Of a stretch of 64,000 nucleotides of DNA, positions 1-8,177 are shown in pieces. A program made the translations under genes and the position numbers. Origin of the DNA: Streptomyces sp. DvalAA-43 (lineage in GTDB: Bacteria; Actinomycetota; Actinomycetes; Streptomycetales; Streptomycetaceae); assembly GCF_900091725.1 (NCBI RefSeq), contig NZ_FMBW01000044.1, forward strand, positions 124,001 through 188,000, read 5' to 3'. Each line of letters starts with the position of its first letter. Positions within the stretch are counted from its first letter, which is position 1. The notes under the pieces are model-generated. The model made no database searches. It had not been told where the DNA came from and saw only the letters and a program-made list of their open reading frames with translations.

Positions 1-879
1 GTGCACCCCGTCGTCCATGAAGTCGGCGGCCAGGCCCTGGACGGCGTCGCACATCTCGTCGAGGTACTCGGGGTCGTACTTGAGGACGGCGGGCTCGCTC
101 AGCCGGCCGAGCATCTCGACGCGGTAGAAGCGGCGCAGCAGCTTGTCCCGGAACTCGCCGGGCTCGGTGTTGGCCACGACGACGTCGAGGACCTCACGGA
201 GGTTGCCGTAGTAGCCGGACGGGATGATCTTCGCGGATCCGGCGTTCTGGCCGTCGTCCCGCCGGGAGTAGTAGTAGCAGGTGTAGCTGCCGAGGATCGA
301 GACGACCTTGGCGGGGAAGTACGCCTGCATCATGTAGAGCTGGTCCTCCAGGCGGCGCTTGCCCTCGGGGTAGGCGATGCCGTTCTCGCGGAGGAACTCC
401 GTACGGAACATCTTGTGCGGCGTGAGGCTGTCGTACAGGGGTGCGTCCTGCAGGGTGCACTTCTCGCGGTTCTTCTTGAACACGCCTTGCGGGACGCCGC
501 GGAAGTTGCTCGCCACCTTGCCGATGACGATGTCCGAACCGTTGCGGTTGCCCATGTCGTACAACTGCTCCAGGGCGCCGGACGCGAGGTAGTCGTCCTG
601 GTCGACGAACTGGACGTACTCGCCCTTCGCCTCGTCCACACCGATGTTGCGGGGCTTTCCGGGCCAGCCGGAATTCGGGATGGTGATGACACGGAAATGC
701 GGGTGCTCGCCGGCCAGCTTCTCCAGTCGCTCACACGTGTCGTCCGTCGAGCCGTCGTTGACGAAGAGAACTTCGAACTCCCTTGCGGGGAGGGTCTGTC
801 GCAGCAGCGAGTCGATGCAGGGGTCGATGTACTTGCCCGGGTTGTATACAGGAATGACGACACTTACTTTGACTGGCAT
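1..879 (-). CDS. Family 2 glycosyltransferase (3' end outside window)
   Basis: Inverting GT-A glycosyltransferase, expected to move a sugar from an NDP-sugar to a lipid-linked or wall glycopolymer acceptor on the cytoplasmic face of the membrane. The frame runs from ATG at 879 off the left edge (293 codons seen). It opens with the typical nucleotide-binding strand VSVVIPVYN (residues 5-13), then FVNDGSTDDT (39-48) and the metal-binding motif VDQDD (92-96). A later LEDQLY motif is usual for this family. It is divergent from proB. Together with the LCP protein at 8.8 kb it suggests a wall-glycopolymer or spore-wall context; the acceptor cannot be told from sequence. Confidence 0.88.
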   Translation of the reverse strand, partial: MPVKVSVVIPVYNPGKYIDPCIDSLLRQTLPAREFEVLFVNDGSTDDTCERLEKLAGEHPHFRVITIPNSGWPGKPRNIGVDEAKGEYVQFVDQDDYLASGALEQLYDMGNRNGSDIVIGKVASNFRGVPQGVFKKNREKCTLQDAPLYDSLTPHKMFRTEFLRENGIAYPEGKRRLEDQLYMMQAYFPAKVVSILGSYTCYYYSRRDDGQNAGSAKIIPSGYYGNLREVLDVVVANTEPGEFRDKLLRRFYRVEMLGRLSEPAVLKYDPEYLDEMCDAVQGLAADFMDDGVH

Positions 880-1210
880 TGCTGCTGTCCCATGTCTGTT
901 GGAAGTCCCTCTGGCCTGCGGCGGATACGGGGCCTGAACCGCTGGGAACGGGCATTCAGGAAGCCACCCGCCGCACCCTATCGGCTAGTAGATGGTCCAG
1001 GCGTCCCGTTGGTTTCCTATACCGCCTGAGCGTGATTCTGCCGACAGTATGCGGAAACCGCCCGGGGATCCGCAGGCCATTCGGTATCTGCGCGGGGGCG
1101 GCCGGCGAGCGGAGGGCGGAACTCCGCAGCGGTCCAGAGGGCGGAACGCACGGGCGCCGGATCCGCCGCTCGCGTAGATTGCGAGGTCCGGCGAGGCCGA
1201 GTCATTGGGG
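880..1210. other. Divergent intergenic region, glycosyltransferase/proB
   Basis: This 331-base non-coding stretch separates the divergent glycosyltransferase and proB and must hold both promoters. I see no convincing promoter hexamer pair, strong hairpin or repeat in it. Confidence 0.5.
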
Positions 1211-2344
1211 ATGTACGTGTCAGGGGCAAGGCAGGGCGTCACAGAGGCCCGCAGGATCGTGGTCAAGGTCGGTTCCTCATCCCTCACCACCGCGGCGGGC
1301 GGCCTCGACGCGGACCGTGTCGACGCGCTCGTCGACGTGCTGGCCAAGGTGCGCAGCGGCGGGGAGCGCGAGATCGTGCTCGTCTCCAGCGGTGCCATCG
1401 CGGCCGGGCTCGCCCCGCTCGGACTGCTGCGCCGGCCCAAGGACCTGGCCAGGCAGCAGGCCGCCGCCAGCGTCGGCCAGGGACTGCTCGTCGCCCGCTA
1501 CACCGCCTCCTTCGCACGGTACGGCGTACGCGTCGGCCAGGTGCTGCTCACCGGCAACGACACCAGCCGCCGTGCCCACTACCGCAACGCCTGCCGCACC
1601 CTCGACCAGCTCCTGGACATGGGCGCGCTCCCGGTCGTCAACGAGAACGACACCGTCGCCACGGACGAGATCCGCTTCGGCGACAACGACCGGCTCGCCG
1701 CGCTCGTCGCCCATCTCGTCCGCGCGGACCTGCTGGTCCTCCTCTCGGACGTGGACGGCCTCTACGACGGCGACCCCAGCACCCCGGGCACCTCGCGGGT
1801 CGCCGAGGTGACCGGCCCCGAGGACCTCGCGGGCGTCACCATCGGCAGCGCCGGGAAGGCGGGCGTCGGCACCGGCGGCATGGTCACCAAGGTCGAGGCC
1901 GCCCGGATCGCCACGGCCGCCGGGGTCCCCGTCGTCCTCACCTCGGCGAGCCGGGCCGCCGACGCCCTGGCCGGACGCGACACCGGCACGTACTTCCACC
2001 GCACCGGACGCCGCTCGGCGGACCGGCTGCTCTGGCTCGCCCACGCCTCCACCCCGCAGGGCTCACTGACCCTGGACGACGGGGCCGTGCGGGCGGTCGT
2101 CGAACGCCACAGCTCGCTGCTGCCCGCCGGAATCGCCTCGGTCGAGGGCGAGTTCACCGCCGGTGACCCGGTGGAACTGCGCGACCTCGAAGGCCGGCCC
2201 GTGGCCCGCGGACTCGTCAACTTCGACGCCAAGGAGATCCCTCAGCTGCTCGGCCGCTCCACCCGGGACCTGGCGCGGGAGCTCGGTCCGGCCTACGAGC
2301 GCGAGGTCGTACACAGGGACGATCTGGTCGTACTGCACTCCTGA
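1211..2344 (+). CDS. proB: Glutamate 5-kinase
   Basis: Phosphorylates glutamate with ATP, the first committed step of proline synthesis, in the cytoplasm; its product is used by ProA 0.8 kb downstream. The 377-residue protein has an amino-acid-kinase domain (KVGSSSLTT near the start, VSSGAIAAG, NENDTV, LLSDVDGLYDGDP) followed by a C-terminal PUA domain (about 280-365), the usual two-domain form. ATG 1211 is chosen; TTG 1205 and GTG 1217 are in-frame alternatives, and GTG 1217 has a GGGGA sequence five bases upstream. The proB-unknown-proA order is a loose cluster rather than a tight operon. Confidence 0.95.
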   Translation: MYVSGARQGVTEARRIVVKVGSSSLTTAAGGLDADRVDALVDVLAKVRSGGEREIVLVSSGAIAAGLAPLGLLRRPKDLARQQAAASVGQGLLVARYTASFARYGVRVGQVLLTGNDTSRRAHYRNACRTLDQLLDMGALPVVNENDTVATDEIRFGDNDRLAALVAHLVRADLLVLLSDVDGLYDGDPSTPGTSRVAEVTGPEDLAGVTIGSAGKAGVGTGGMVTKVEAARIATAAGVPVVLTSASRAADALAGRDTGTYFHRTGRRSADRLLWLAHASTPQGSLTLDDGAVRAVVERHSSLLPAGIASVEGEFTAGDPVELRDLEGRPVARGLVNFDAKEIPQLLGRSTRDLARELGPAYEREVVHRDDLVVLHS

Positions 2345-2486
2345 CAAACCCCTGAAAGGGCTGAAAGTCCAGTATCGGGGCAGAGACCTTCACGAAAACC
2401 GCCCCATCCCCGGCTGCGGACTGGTCAACTTTGTACCGGGGAAACAGCGGGGACAGCACAGTAAACGCATTCACAGGAGGCCGCCG

Positions 2487-2987
2487 GTGAGACGAGCGCG
2501 CCCGGGGGCGCCGCCCCGAGGAACGGGTGGCCGGGCCCTGACCAGCGTCGGAGCAGGTGCCGACTTCGACGGGAGCCGGACCACGGACAGAGGGGACGGC
2601 CGGACCACCCGGCCCGAGCAGACGGTGGTGAAGGAGGAACGCACCCCGTCGAAGCTGTGGCACATCACTCTCAGCGTCTCGGGAGCGGCCATTCCCCTGA
2701 AGGAGGTCAGACGCGGGCTGGAACAGCTCGCGCACGACCATCCCTTCCTGCTGACCAGCCGGTACGCCAACGACCACGCGGAGATCCGCTACTGGGAAGA
2801 GGCCCGGGATCTGCACGACGCGGCGGCCGTCGCGTTGCGGCTGTGGGGCGAACACCGCTCCACAGCCAAGCTGCCGCCCTGGAAGATCGTCGGCCTGGAG
2901 GTCATCGACCGCGAGACGTACCACCAGCGCGTCGCCGAGGGGTACGGGCCGCCCCCGGCCGCCCCGGTCGGAGTGCATCCGTACTGA
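2487..2987 (+). CDS. Conserved hypothetical protein between proB and proA
   Basis: A 166-residue protein of unknown function. GTG 2487 is set by a strong AGGAGG site seven bases upstream. The first 60 residues are low-complexity, rich in Arg, Gly, Pro and Thr and probably disordered. The rest (about 62-166) is a compact globular domain with patterns such as KLWHITLSVSGAAIPL and LLTSRYANDHAEIRYWEEA, reminiscent of small alpha-beta ferredoxin-like folds; that reading is an inference. No signal peptide or membrane segment is visible. It lies in the same orientation as proB and proA, 142 bases after one and 134 before the other. Confidence 0.82.
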   Translation: MRRARPGAPPRGTGGRALTSVGAGADFDGSRTTDRGDGRTTRPEQTVVKEERTPSKLWHITLSVSGAAIPLKEVRRGLEQLAHDHPFLLTSRYANDHAEIRYWEEARDLHDAAAVALRLWGEHRSTAKLPPWKIVGLEVIDRETYHQRVAEGYGPPPAAPVGVHPY

Positions 2988-3121
2988 GCGGGGACCGGCT
3001 TACGGGGCGGTCGTTCCGCGTCGACGGCCGGCCCGCGTGCGCGGTGGTTTCCGGAGGCCCGGTCGTCTCGCATCACGGGATAAGCGACGGATGCCCGCAG
3101 TGTGCGCACTACCCTGCGGGC

Positions 3122-4405
3122 ATGACCACGCTCTCGCCGTACGACAACATGTCCCCGGTCGCCCAGGCCGCCTACCGGGCACGCTCCGCCGCCGCCGACA
3201 TCGCGCCGCTGCCGCGCGCGGCGAAGGACGACGCACTGCTGGCGATCGCGGACGCGCTGGAGGTGCGGACGAGCGAGATCGTCACGGCCAACGCCGAGGA
3301 CGTCGCCCGCGCCCGTGAGGCCGGGACCAGCGAGTCGATCATCGACCGGCTCACCCTCACCCCGGAGCGGATCCGCGCCATCGCCGCCGATGTGCGGGAC
3401 GTGGCGGCGCTGCCCGACCCGGTCGGGGAGGTCGTCCGCGGCTCGACCCTGCCCAACGGCATCGACCTGCGACAGGTCCGGGTGCCGCTCGGCGTGGTCG
3501 GGATCATCTACGAGGCCCGGCCCAATGTGACGGTCGACGCCGCCGCCCTCTGCCTGAAGTCGGGCAACGCCGTCCTGCTGCGCGGCTCGTCCTCCGCGTA
3601 CTCCTCCAATGTCGCGCTCGCGCGGGTGCTGCGCGACGCGGTGGGCGGCTCCGGGCTCCCGGCCGACGCGGTGCAACTGGTCCCGGGCGAGAACCGGGAC
3701 TCCGTACGGGAACTGATGCGGGCCCGCGGCCTCGTCGACGTCCTCATCCCGCGCGGCGGCGCCTCGCTGATCCGCACGGTGGTCGAGGAGTCCACCGTGC
3801 CGGTCATCGAGACCGGCACCGGCAACTGCCATGTCTACGTGGACGCGCAGACCGACCTCGACATGGCCGTGGACATCCTGATCAACTCCAAGGCGCAGCG
3901 CCCGAGCGTCTGCAACGCGGCCGAGACGCTCCTGGTCCACCAGGACGTCGCCGCGCGGTTCCTGCCGCGCGCCCTGGACGCACTGGCCGACGCGGGCGTC
4001 ACCGTGCACGGCGACGAGCGGGTGCTCGCGTACGCCGAGGGCTCCAAGGCCACCGTGGTGGAGGCGACGCCGGAGGACTGGGAGACCGAGTACCTCTCCT
4101 ACGACATCGCCGCGGCCGTCGTGGATTCGCTGGACGCGGCCGTCGCGCACATCCGTCTCTGGTCCTCCGGCCACACCGAGGCGATCGTGACCACCTCCCA
4201 GGCCGCGGCGCGCCGCTTCACCCAGCTGGTGGACTCCACCACGGTGGCCGTGAACGCGTCCACCCGCTTCACCGACGGCGGCCAGTTCGGCTTCGGCGCC
4301 GAGATCGGCATCTCCACGCAGAAGCTGCACGCCAGGGGCCCGATGGGGCTGCCGGAGCTCACCTCGACGAAGTACATCGTCACGGGCGACGGCCATGTGC
4401 GGTGA
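3122..4405 (+). CDS. proA: Gamma-glutamyl phosphate reductase
   Basis: NADPH-dependent reduction of glutamyl-5-phosphate to glutamate-5-semialdehyde, the second step of proline synthesis; it takes the unstable product of ProB. The 427 residues match the usual family length and aldehyde-dehydrogenase-like fold. Landmarks are the cofactor region GIIYEARPNVTVDAAALC, the LRGSSSAYSSN loop, and the catalytic-cysteine segment PSVCNAAETLLVH. The C-terminal TDGGQFGFGAEIGISTQ motif is also typical. ATG 3122 is preceded by ACCCTGCGGG and is the first start that fits family length. Confidence 0.96.
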   Translation: MTTLSPYDNMSPVAQAAYRARSAAADIAPLPRAAKDDALLAIADALEVRTSEIVTANAEDVARAREAGTSESIIDRLTLTPERIRAIAADVRDVAALPDPVGEVVRGSTLPNGIDLRQVRVPLGVVGIIYEARPNVTVDAAALCLKSGNAVLLRGSSSAYSSNVALARVLRDAVGGSGLPADAVQLVPGENRDSVRELMRARGLVDVLIPRGGASLIRTVVEESTVPVIETGTGNCHVYVDAQTDLDMAVDILINSKAQRPSVCNAAETLLVHQDVAARFLPRALDALADAGVTVHGDERVLAYAEGSKATVVEATPEDWETEYLSYDIAAAVVDSLDAAVAHIRLWSSGHTEAIVTTSQAAARRFTQLVDSTTVAVNASTRFTDGGQFGFGAEIGISTQKLHARGPMGLPELTSTKYIVTGDGHVR

Positions 4406-4472
4406 CCTTCCGGGTCCGGTGAATGTTGCGGGCTCCCTGCCCAGAACGACCCGGCGGGGCTAGTCTGAAGCC

Positions 4473-5087
4473 GTGCCGGACGACGTGGGGGGCAGGCCGT
4501 TCCCGGACGGCTGGGAGCCCGACGACGACCGCGGGGGCGCGGACGAGGACTTCGCCTCCGTGGTGTTCGACGAGGACTTCGTCCGGGCCGCCGAGATCCA
4601 TGAGCCGACCGCCGTCGAGCGGCTGCTGGCAGCCGCCCAGGCGCGCGCCGAGGCCGAGGCGTCCCTGGCGTCGGCAGGCGGCGGCCCCCTGGACGACGAC
4701 CTCTACGACGAGGGGTACGGCCCCGGCGTGTACGGGCGCGAGAGCGCCTACGGCGACCCGCTGGACCCCGAGGGCGAGGCGTACGGCAGCGGCCCCTACG
4801 GGCGCCACGGCGGCGCTCTGTGGCCCTACCGGGGTGCGGCGCGCTGGCATCGGCCGGTGGCCTGGCTGCTCGCCGTGCTGATGGGCATCGGCATGGTCGC
4901 GCTGGCCTTCAGCGCCGTCTACCGCAACACCTCGGGCAACAGCCGCCAGGAGCCCGTCCCGCCGCCCGCCACGACGGGCGTGGACAGCGGTGTGGACGGT
5001 GTCCCCGGCTCCGTCCCGGGCGCCACTCCACCGGCCGCCACGCGCTATCCGCGCCCCACGGTGTCCTCGATCCCCCGCACGGACTGA
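4473..5087 (+). CDS. Membrane protein with N-terminal VFDE motif (paralogue 1)
   Basis: A 204-residue protein of unknown function with one transmembrane helix at about 129-150. The cytoplasmic N-terminus is acidic and carries the segment SVVFDEDFVRAAEIHE (29-44) followed by AVERL. This segment recurs almost unchanged in the next gene. A Tyr/Gly/Asp-rich linker (about 72-120) leads to the helix, and a short Pro/Thr/Val-rich tail lies outside. GTG 4473 is chosen as first start. Its position between proA and an LCP gene, and the shared motif, suggest the two proteins dock onto the same cytoplasmic partner; this is inferred. Confidence 0.82.
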   Translation: MPDDVGGRPFPDGWEPDDDRGGADEDFASVVFDEDFVRAAEIHEPTAVERLLAAAQARAEAEASLASAGGGPLDDDLYDEGYGPGVYGRESAYGDPLDPEGEAYGSGPYGRHGGALWPYRGAARWHRPVAWLLAVLMGIGMVALAFSAVYRNTSGNSRQEPVPPPATTGVDSGVDGVPGSVPGATPPAATRYPRPTVSSIPRTD

Positions 5088-5089
5088 GA

Positions 5090-5111
5090 GGCGGGCCCGG
5101 CCGGGCCCGCC
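5090..5111 (+). terminator. GC hairpin after the first VFDE gene
   Basis: Perfect 9-bp stem, GGCGGGCCC (5090-5098) pairing with GGGCCCGCC (5103-5111) around a GGCC loop, three bases after the stop codon. It lacks a U-tract, as is common in Streptomyces. Confidence 0.6.
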
Positions 5112-5232
5112 GGGCTCCGGCGGACTGAGGCGGAGTTCCCGGCCGGTGCTGCTGCCGCTGCTCTCCCGCACCCCCGGCCGGTGCTCCCGCGGCTCTCCCG
5201 TGGTTCTCCCGCAGTTCTCTCGCGGCTGGGCG

Positions 5233-5260
5233 TTTACCCCGGTCGTAATCGACCTACTCT
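5233..5260 (+). promoter_or_regulatory. Candidate promoter of the second VFDE gene
   Basis: TTTACC (5233-5238) and TACTCT (5255-5260) with a 16-base spacer form a plausible housekeeping promoter. It is followed by a small hairpin, CCCCTC (5271-5276) with GAGGGG (5281-5286), in a 150-base leader before the ATG at 5424. The stretch before it (5112-5230) is only C/T-rich low-complexity sequence with repeated CTCCCGC-like words. Confidence 0.4.
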
Positions 5261-5423
5261 GAAGGTATGACCCCTCTCGCGAGGGGGCTTCTCACTCGTC
5301 CGTACATGCGCAGTCGTGCGACGTCATACGAACTCATGACGGGCAGGCCCTGTCCGAAGCCATTCGGCCGAAGCAGAGCGAAGCGTTTCGGCCCCGGTCG
5401 GTGACGTGGAGTCGGGAGAAGTC

Positions 5424-6569
5424 ATGGCAGACCGCGGAGAACCACCAGAAGGTCCGCCCGGGAGTCCGACGGGCGGCAGCGAGGACGAGTACCGGTCACT
5501 CGTCTTCGACGAGTCGTTCGTGCGGGCTGCCCGGTTGCAGGAATTCTCCGCGCAGGAGCGCATGGAGGACCACGCCCCTGCCGTACGCAGCCTGCCGGCC
5601 CGGCACTGGCGCACTGGATCCAGGGCCGCCATCGCCCTGATGCTCCTGATCGCCCTGGCCTTCGGGACGGCCGTGTTCATGGGCCTGCGCCACCCCTACC
5701 AGGCGCCCGTCGGCAGACGGGCCGAGCCGCTGACGTCGACCGTCGTGCCCCTGGCGCCCCTGGGCGCCGTACCGGGCGGAACCCCTGAGGCGCTGCTCGC
5801 CAAGAGCCCCGCCGCACAGTTCGGAAAAGGTGCCGCAGGCATCAATCTGCCGGCGATCCGGCGGACGGACGACTTCTCGGACAGCCAGGTGGCGAGCGCC
5901 CTGACCACGGTCAAGGACTATCTGGTGGCCTCCTCGCTCGACCCCGATGTGCTCACCGGCGCCACGGCGCGCCCGGTGGAACTGCTGCTGGACCCGGACC
6001 AGACGGCCCAGTTCGAGCGCAGCATGAACCGGTCGCAGGACGACGGGGAGCACGCCGTGGCCGGGTGGCTGGTGCGGTTCGACCCGGCGAAGGTGGCGCT
6101 GGCCGGGTCGGACATCAGGGCCCGGGGCACTCTGAGCTACAGGGAGGAGGGGTCCGACACGCTGGAGGTGGTGTCGGACCACACCTTCACCTATGTGCTC
6201 CGCCCCGCCGCCGCGGGCCCCCAACAGACGGGCGGTGACTCGCTCTTCACCGTACGGCGCGAGATGCACTTCCGCTTCGACCGCGAGGACCTGCGGCTGC
6301 ACCGGCTGGAGGTGCGCACCAGTTACGTCCAGGCCGGACCGCAGTCGTGCCCGGCGGACACCACCGGTGCGCTGCGGCCCCTGCTCGCCGGGCAGCGCGC
6401 CGTGTCCCGCGGCCCCACGGGGACCGACCCGTACGCGACGGGACGGCCCACGGCCGCCCTCTGCGGGACCCTGGCGGTCAGCTCCCCGCAGGCCCCGACC
6501 CGCTCCCCGGCCCCTCCTCCGGGTCCCGAGGCTCCTCCGGCCTCGCAGAGTCCGTGGAGCCGTCCGTAG
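5424..6569 (+). CDS. Membrane-anchored extracytoplasmic protein with VFDE motif (paralogue 2)
   Basis: A 381-residue protein of unknown function. The N-terminus carries SLVFDESFVRAARLQE (25-40) and AQERM, matching the preceding gene. One transmembrane helix follows at about 64-86, then a roughly 290-residue extracytoplasmic domain and a Pro/Ser-rich tail. The outer domain includes a DSQVASALTTVKDYLVAS helix and ends in a Cys-containing region (PQSCP, AALCGT) that could form a disulfide. ATG 5424 is chosen because GGAG lies five bases upstream; GTG 5406 is an in-frame alternative. The last 92 bases overlap the convergent M48 protease gene. Confidence 0.82.
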   Translation: MADRGEPPEGPPGSPTGGSEDEYRSLVFDESFVRAARLQEFSAQERMEDHAPAVRSLPARHWRTGSRAAIALMLLIALAFGTAVFMGLRHPYQAPVGRRAEPLTSTVVPLAPLGAVPGGTPEALLAKSPAAQFGKGAAGINLPAIRRTDDFSDSQVASALTTVKDYLVASSLDPDVLTGATARPVELLLDPDQTAQFERSMNRSQDDGEHAVAGWLVRFDPAKVALAGSDIRARGTLSYREEGSDTLEVVSDHTFTYVLRPAAAGPQQTGGDSLFTVRREMHFRFDREDLRLHRLEVRTSYVQAGPQSCPADTTGALRPLLAGQRAVSRGPTGTDPYATGRPTAALCGTLAVSSPQAPTRSPAPPPGPEAPPASQSPWSRP

Positions 6570-7626
6570 TGCCGCCCTTGCCGGCCGGGCTCCCGCCCTG
6601 GCCGGTGAACTTGTCGCGGAGCTTGCCGCCCAGGTCCCCGGCGCCCCCCGCTATGTCGCCGACCAGCTTCATCAGCGGATCCTTGCTGGAGCGCACCGTG
6701 TCCGCGTAGTGGGCCGCGGACTCCCGGAAGGAGTCGGTCACCGAGGTGTCCTTGTCCTCGTCGCGTCGCGGGTAGTGGCCGTCCATGATCCGCTGGTAGT
6801 CGCGGGTCTCGGACCACTTCTTCAGCTCGGCCGCGCGCACCGTGGTGAACGGGTGCGAGCGGGGCAGCAGATTGAGGATCTTGAGCACCGAGTCGCGCAG
6901 ATCGCCGCCCTTCTCGTACTCGTCGGCCTGGGCGAGGAAGGCGTCCACGTTCATCTCGTGCAGGTGATTGCCGCCCGCGATCTTCATCAGACCGCGCATC
7001 GAGGCCTGAAGGTCCTGGCCGACGAGCAGCCCGGCCCGGTCGGCCGACAGCTCGGACTTGCGGAACCACTCGCGCAGTGCCGTCACGATCGCCATGATCG
7101 CCACGTTGCCGAGCGGGATCCAGGCGACCTTCAGCGCGATATTGGTGAGGAACAACAGGATCGTGCGGTACACCGCGTGGCCGGAGAGCGCGTGACCCAC
7201 CTCGTGGCCGATGACGGCCCGCATCTCCTCCTCGTCGAGCAGCTCCACCAGCCCCGTCGTCACCACGATGATCGGCTCGTCGAGGCCGATGCACATGGCG
7301 TTGGGCTGCGGGTCCTGGTTGACGTACATCGGCGGGACCTTCTCCAGGTCCAGGATGTAACAGGCGTCCCGAAGCATGTCGTTGAGATGGGTGAACTGGG
7401 CGTCGCTCACCCGGACGGAGTCGGAGAGGAAGAGCAGTCGGAGACTGCGCTCGGGCAGCAGACCGCTCAGTGTCTTGAAGACCGTGTCGAAACCGGTCAG
7501 CTTGCGCAGGGCCACCAGGGCCGAGCGGTCCGCCGGGTGTTCGTAGGCCCGGGACGAGATGCCCGCGAAACGCCTGCGCTGCCTGCTCGGCACGTTCTCG
7601 TGGCTCTCGTGGCTGCGTTCGGTCAT
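6478..7626 (-). CDS. M48 family zinc metalloprotease
   Basis: Membrane-associated zinc endopeptidase of the HtpX/Ste24-like M48 family, likely active in membrane-protein quality control. The 382-residue protein has the zinc motif HEVGH (141-145), with the third ligand in SELSAD (191-196), and a hydrophobic hairpin between them (about 155-185). The Gly/Ser/Pro-rich C-terminal tail after residue 330 is atypical and may be disordered. ATG 7626 has an AGGGGG site seven bases upstream. It is transcribed toward the VFDE gene and overlaps its 3' end by 92 bases, so antisense interference is possible. Confidence 0.9.
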   Translation of the reverse strand: MTERSHESHENVPSRQRRRFAGISSRAYEHPADRSALVALRKLTGFDTVFKTLSGLLPERSLRLLFLSDSVRVSDAQFTHLNDMLRDACYILDLEKVPPMYVNQDPQPNAMCIGLDEPIIVVTTGLVELLDEEEMRAVIGHEVGHALSGHAVYRTILLFLTNIALKVAWIPLGNVAIMAIVTALREWFRKSELSADRAGLLVGQDLQASMRGLMKIAGGNHLHEMNVDAFLAQADEYEKGGDLRDSVLKILNLLPRSHPFTTVRAAELKKWSETRDYQRIMDGHYPRRDEDKDTSVTDSFRESAAHYADTVRSSKDPLMKLVGDIAGGAGDLGGKLRDKFTGQGGSPAGKGGTTDGSTDSARPEEPRDPEEGPGSGSGPAGS

Positions 7627-7711
7627 GAATGGGCCCCCTGTTCGTACGAGATTTCGCTCGCCCCCCTGACAATCCCCAGCGTAGGTGCTGGGGCTACGGT
7701 GTGCGGGGGGC

Positions 7712-7720
7712 TGTGGATAA
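7712..7720 (-). promoter_or_regulatory. Single DnaA-box-like 9-mer
   Basis: TTATCCACA on the minus strand, an exact match to the classical DnaA box, in the non-coding gap upstream of the small membrane protein at 7738. A single site can occur by chance. Confidence 0.35.
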
Positions 7721-7737
7721 CTGAGGAGACGCCCGAC

Positions 7738-7890
7738 ATGCCGCACACCGTTGCTCTGCTCGCCGCCGCGTCCGGGGAGCAGGGGCCCGGCAACACGCTT
7801 CGCATCGTGCTGCTCGCCTCGCTCGTCGGAGCCGCACTGCTGGCCTGGTTCCTGCTCCGCGGATACCGCAACGACGACAAGAACGACTGA
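7738..7890 (+). CDS. Small single-pass membrane protein
   Basis: A 50-residue protein starting at ATG 7738 behind a GAGGAG ribosome site (7723-7728). Residues about 21-43 form one transmembrane helix (RIVLLASLVGAALLAWFLL), followed by a charged tail, RGYRNDDKND. No family is recognised. It lies divergent from the M48 protease and upstream of a second tiny membrane protein and nadD. Good ribosome site and codon use support it as real. Confidence 0.72.
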   Translation: MPHTVALLAAASGEQGPGNTLRIVLLASLVGAALLAWFLLRGYRNDDKND

Positions 7891-7974
7891 GTCGGCGTGA
7901 GCGTGCCCGGGACGCACGCATACGATGTGCGCGACGTCTTCCTTCCGACTCCCGATCGATAGGTCCTGCCGAAG

Positions 7975-8139
7975 ATGAGCCTCACGAGCACCGCGCACCA
8001 GCTGGTCACCCTCGCCTCCGAGGGCGGCGAGCACGGTGGCAACCACGAAAGCCTCAGCCCGTATCTGACCGGAGGCGGTGCGTTCGTCGTGCTGCTGCTC
8101 CTGCTCTGGATCACCACTCGCTTCAACCGCGACCGCTGA
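7975..8139 (+). CDS. Small single-pass membrane protein upstream of nadD
   Basis: A 54-residue protein, ATG 7975 to TGA 8139. A Gly/Glu/His-containing N-terminus leads into one hydrophobic helix (about 31-46, GGAFVVLLLLLWITT) and ends in a basic tail, RFNRDR, which predicts a cytoplasmic C-terminus. Architecture resembles the 50-residue protein just upstream. It ends 38 bases before the nadD start and may be cotranscribed with it. Function unknown. Confidence 0.75.
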   Translation: MSLTSTAHQLVTLASEGGEHGGNHESLSPYLTGGGAFVVLLLLLWITTRFNRDR

Positions 8140-8177
8140 GGCAAAGGCGTACAGCTGTGCCAGTAGGCTCTGCACGC

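Noticed and set aside
1205..1210. TTG 1205 as proB start
   Set aside because: ATG 1211 lies two codons on in the same frame and is the more usual start; difference is trivial.
5267..5404. 45-codon frame in the leader of the second VFDE gene
   Set aside because: Its ribosome-site spacing is poor and its composition resembles random leader sequence; the hairpin there is noted instead.
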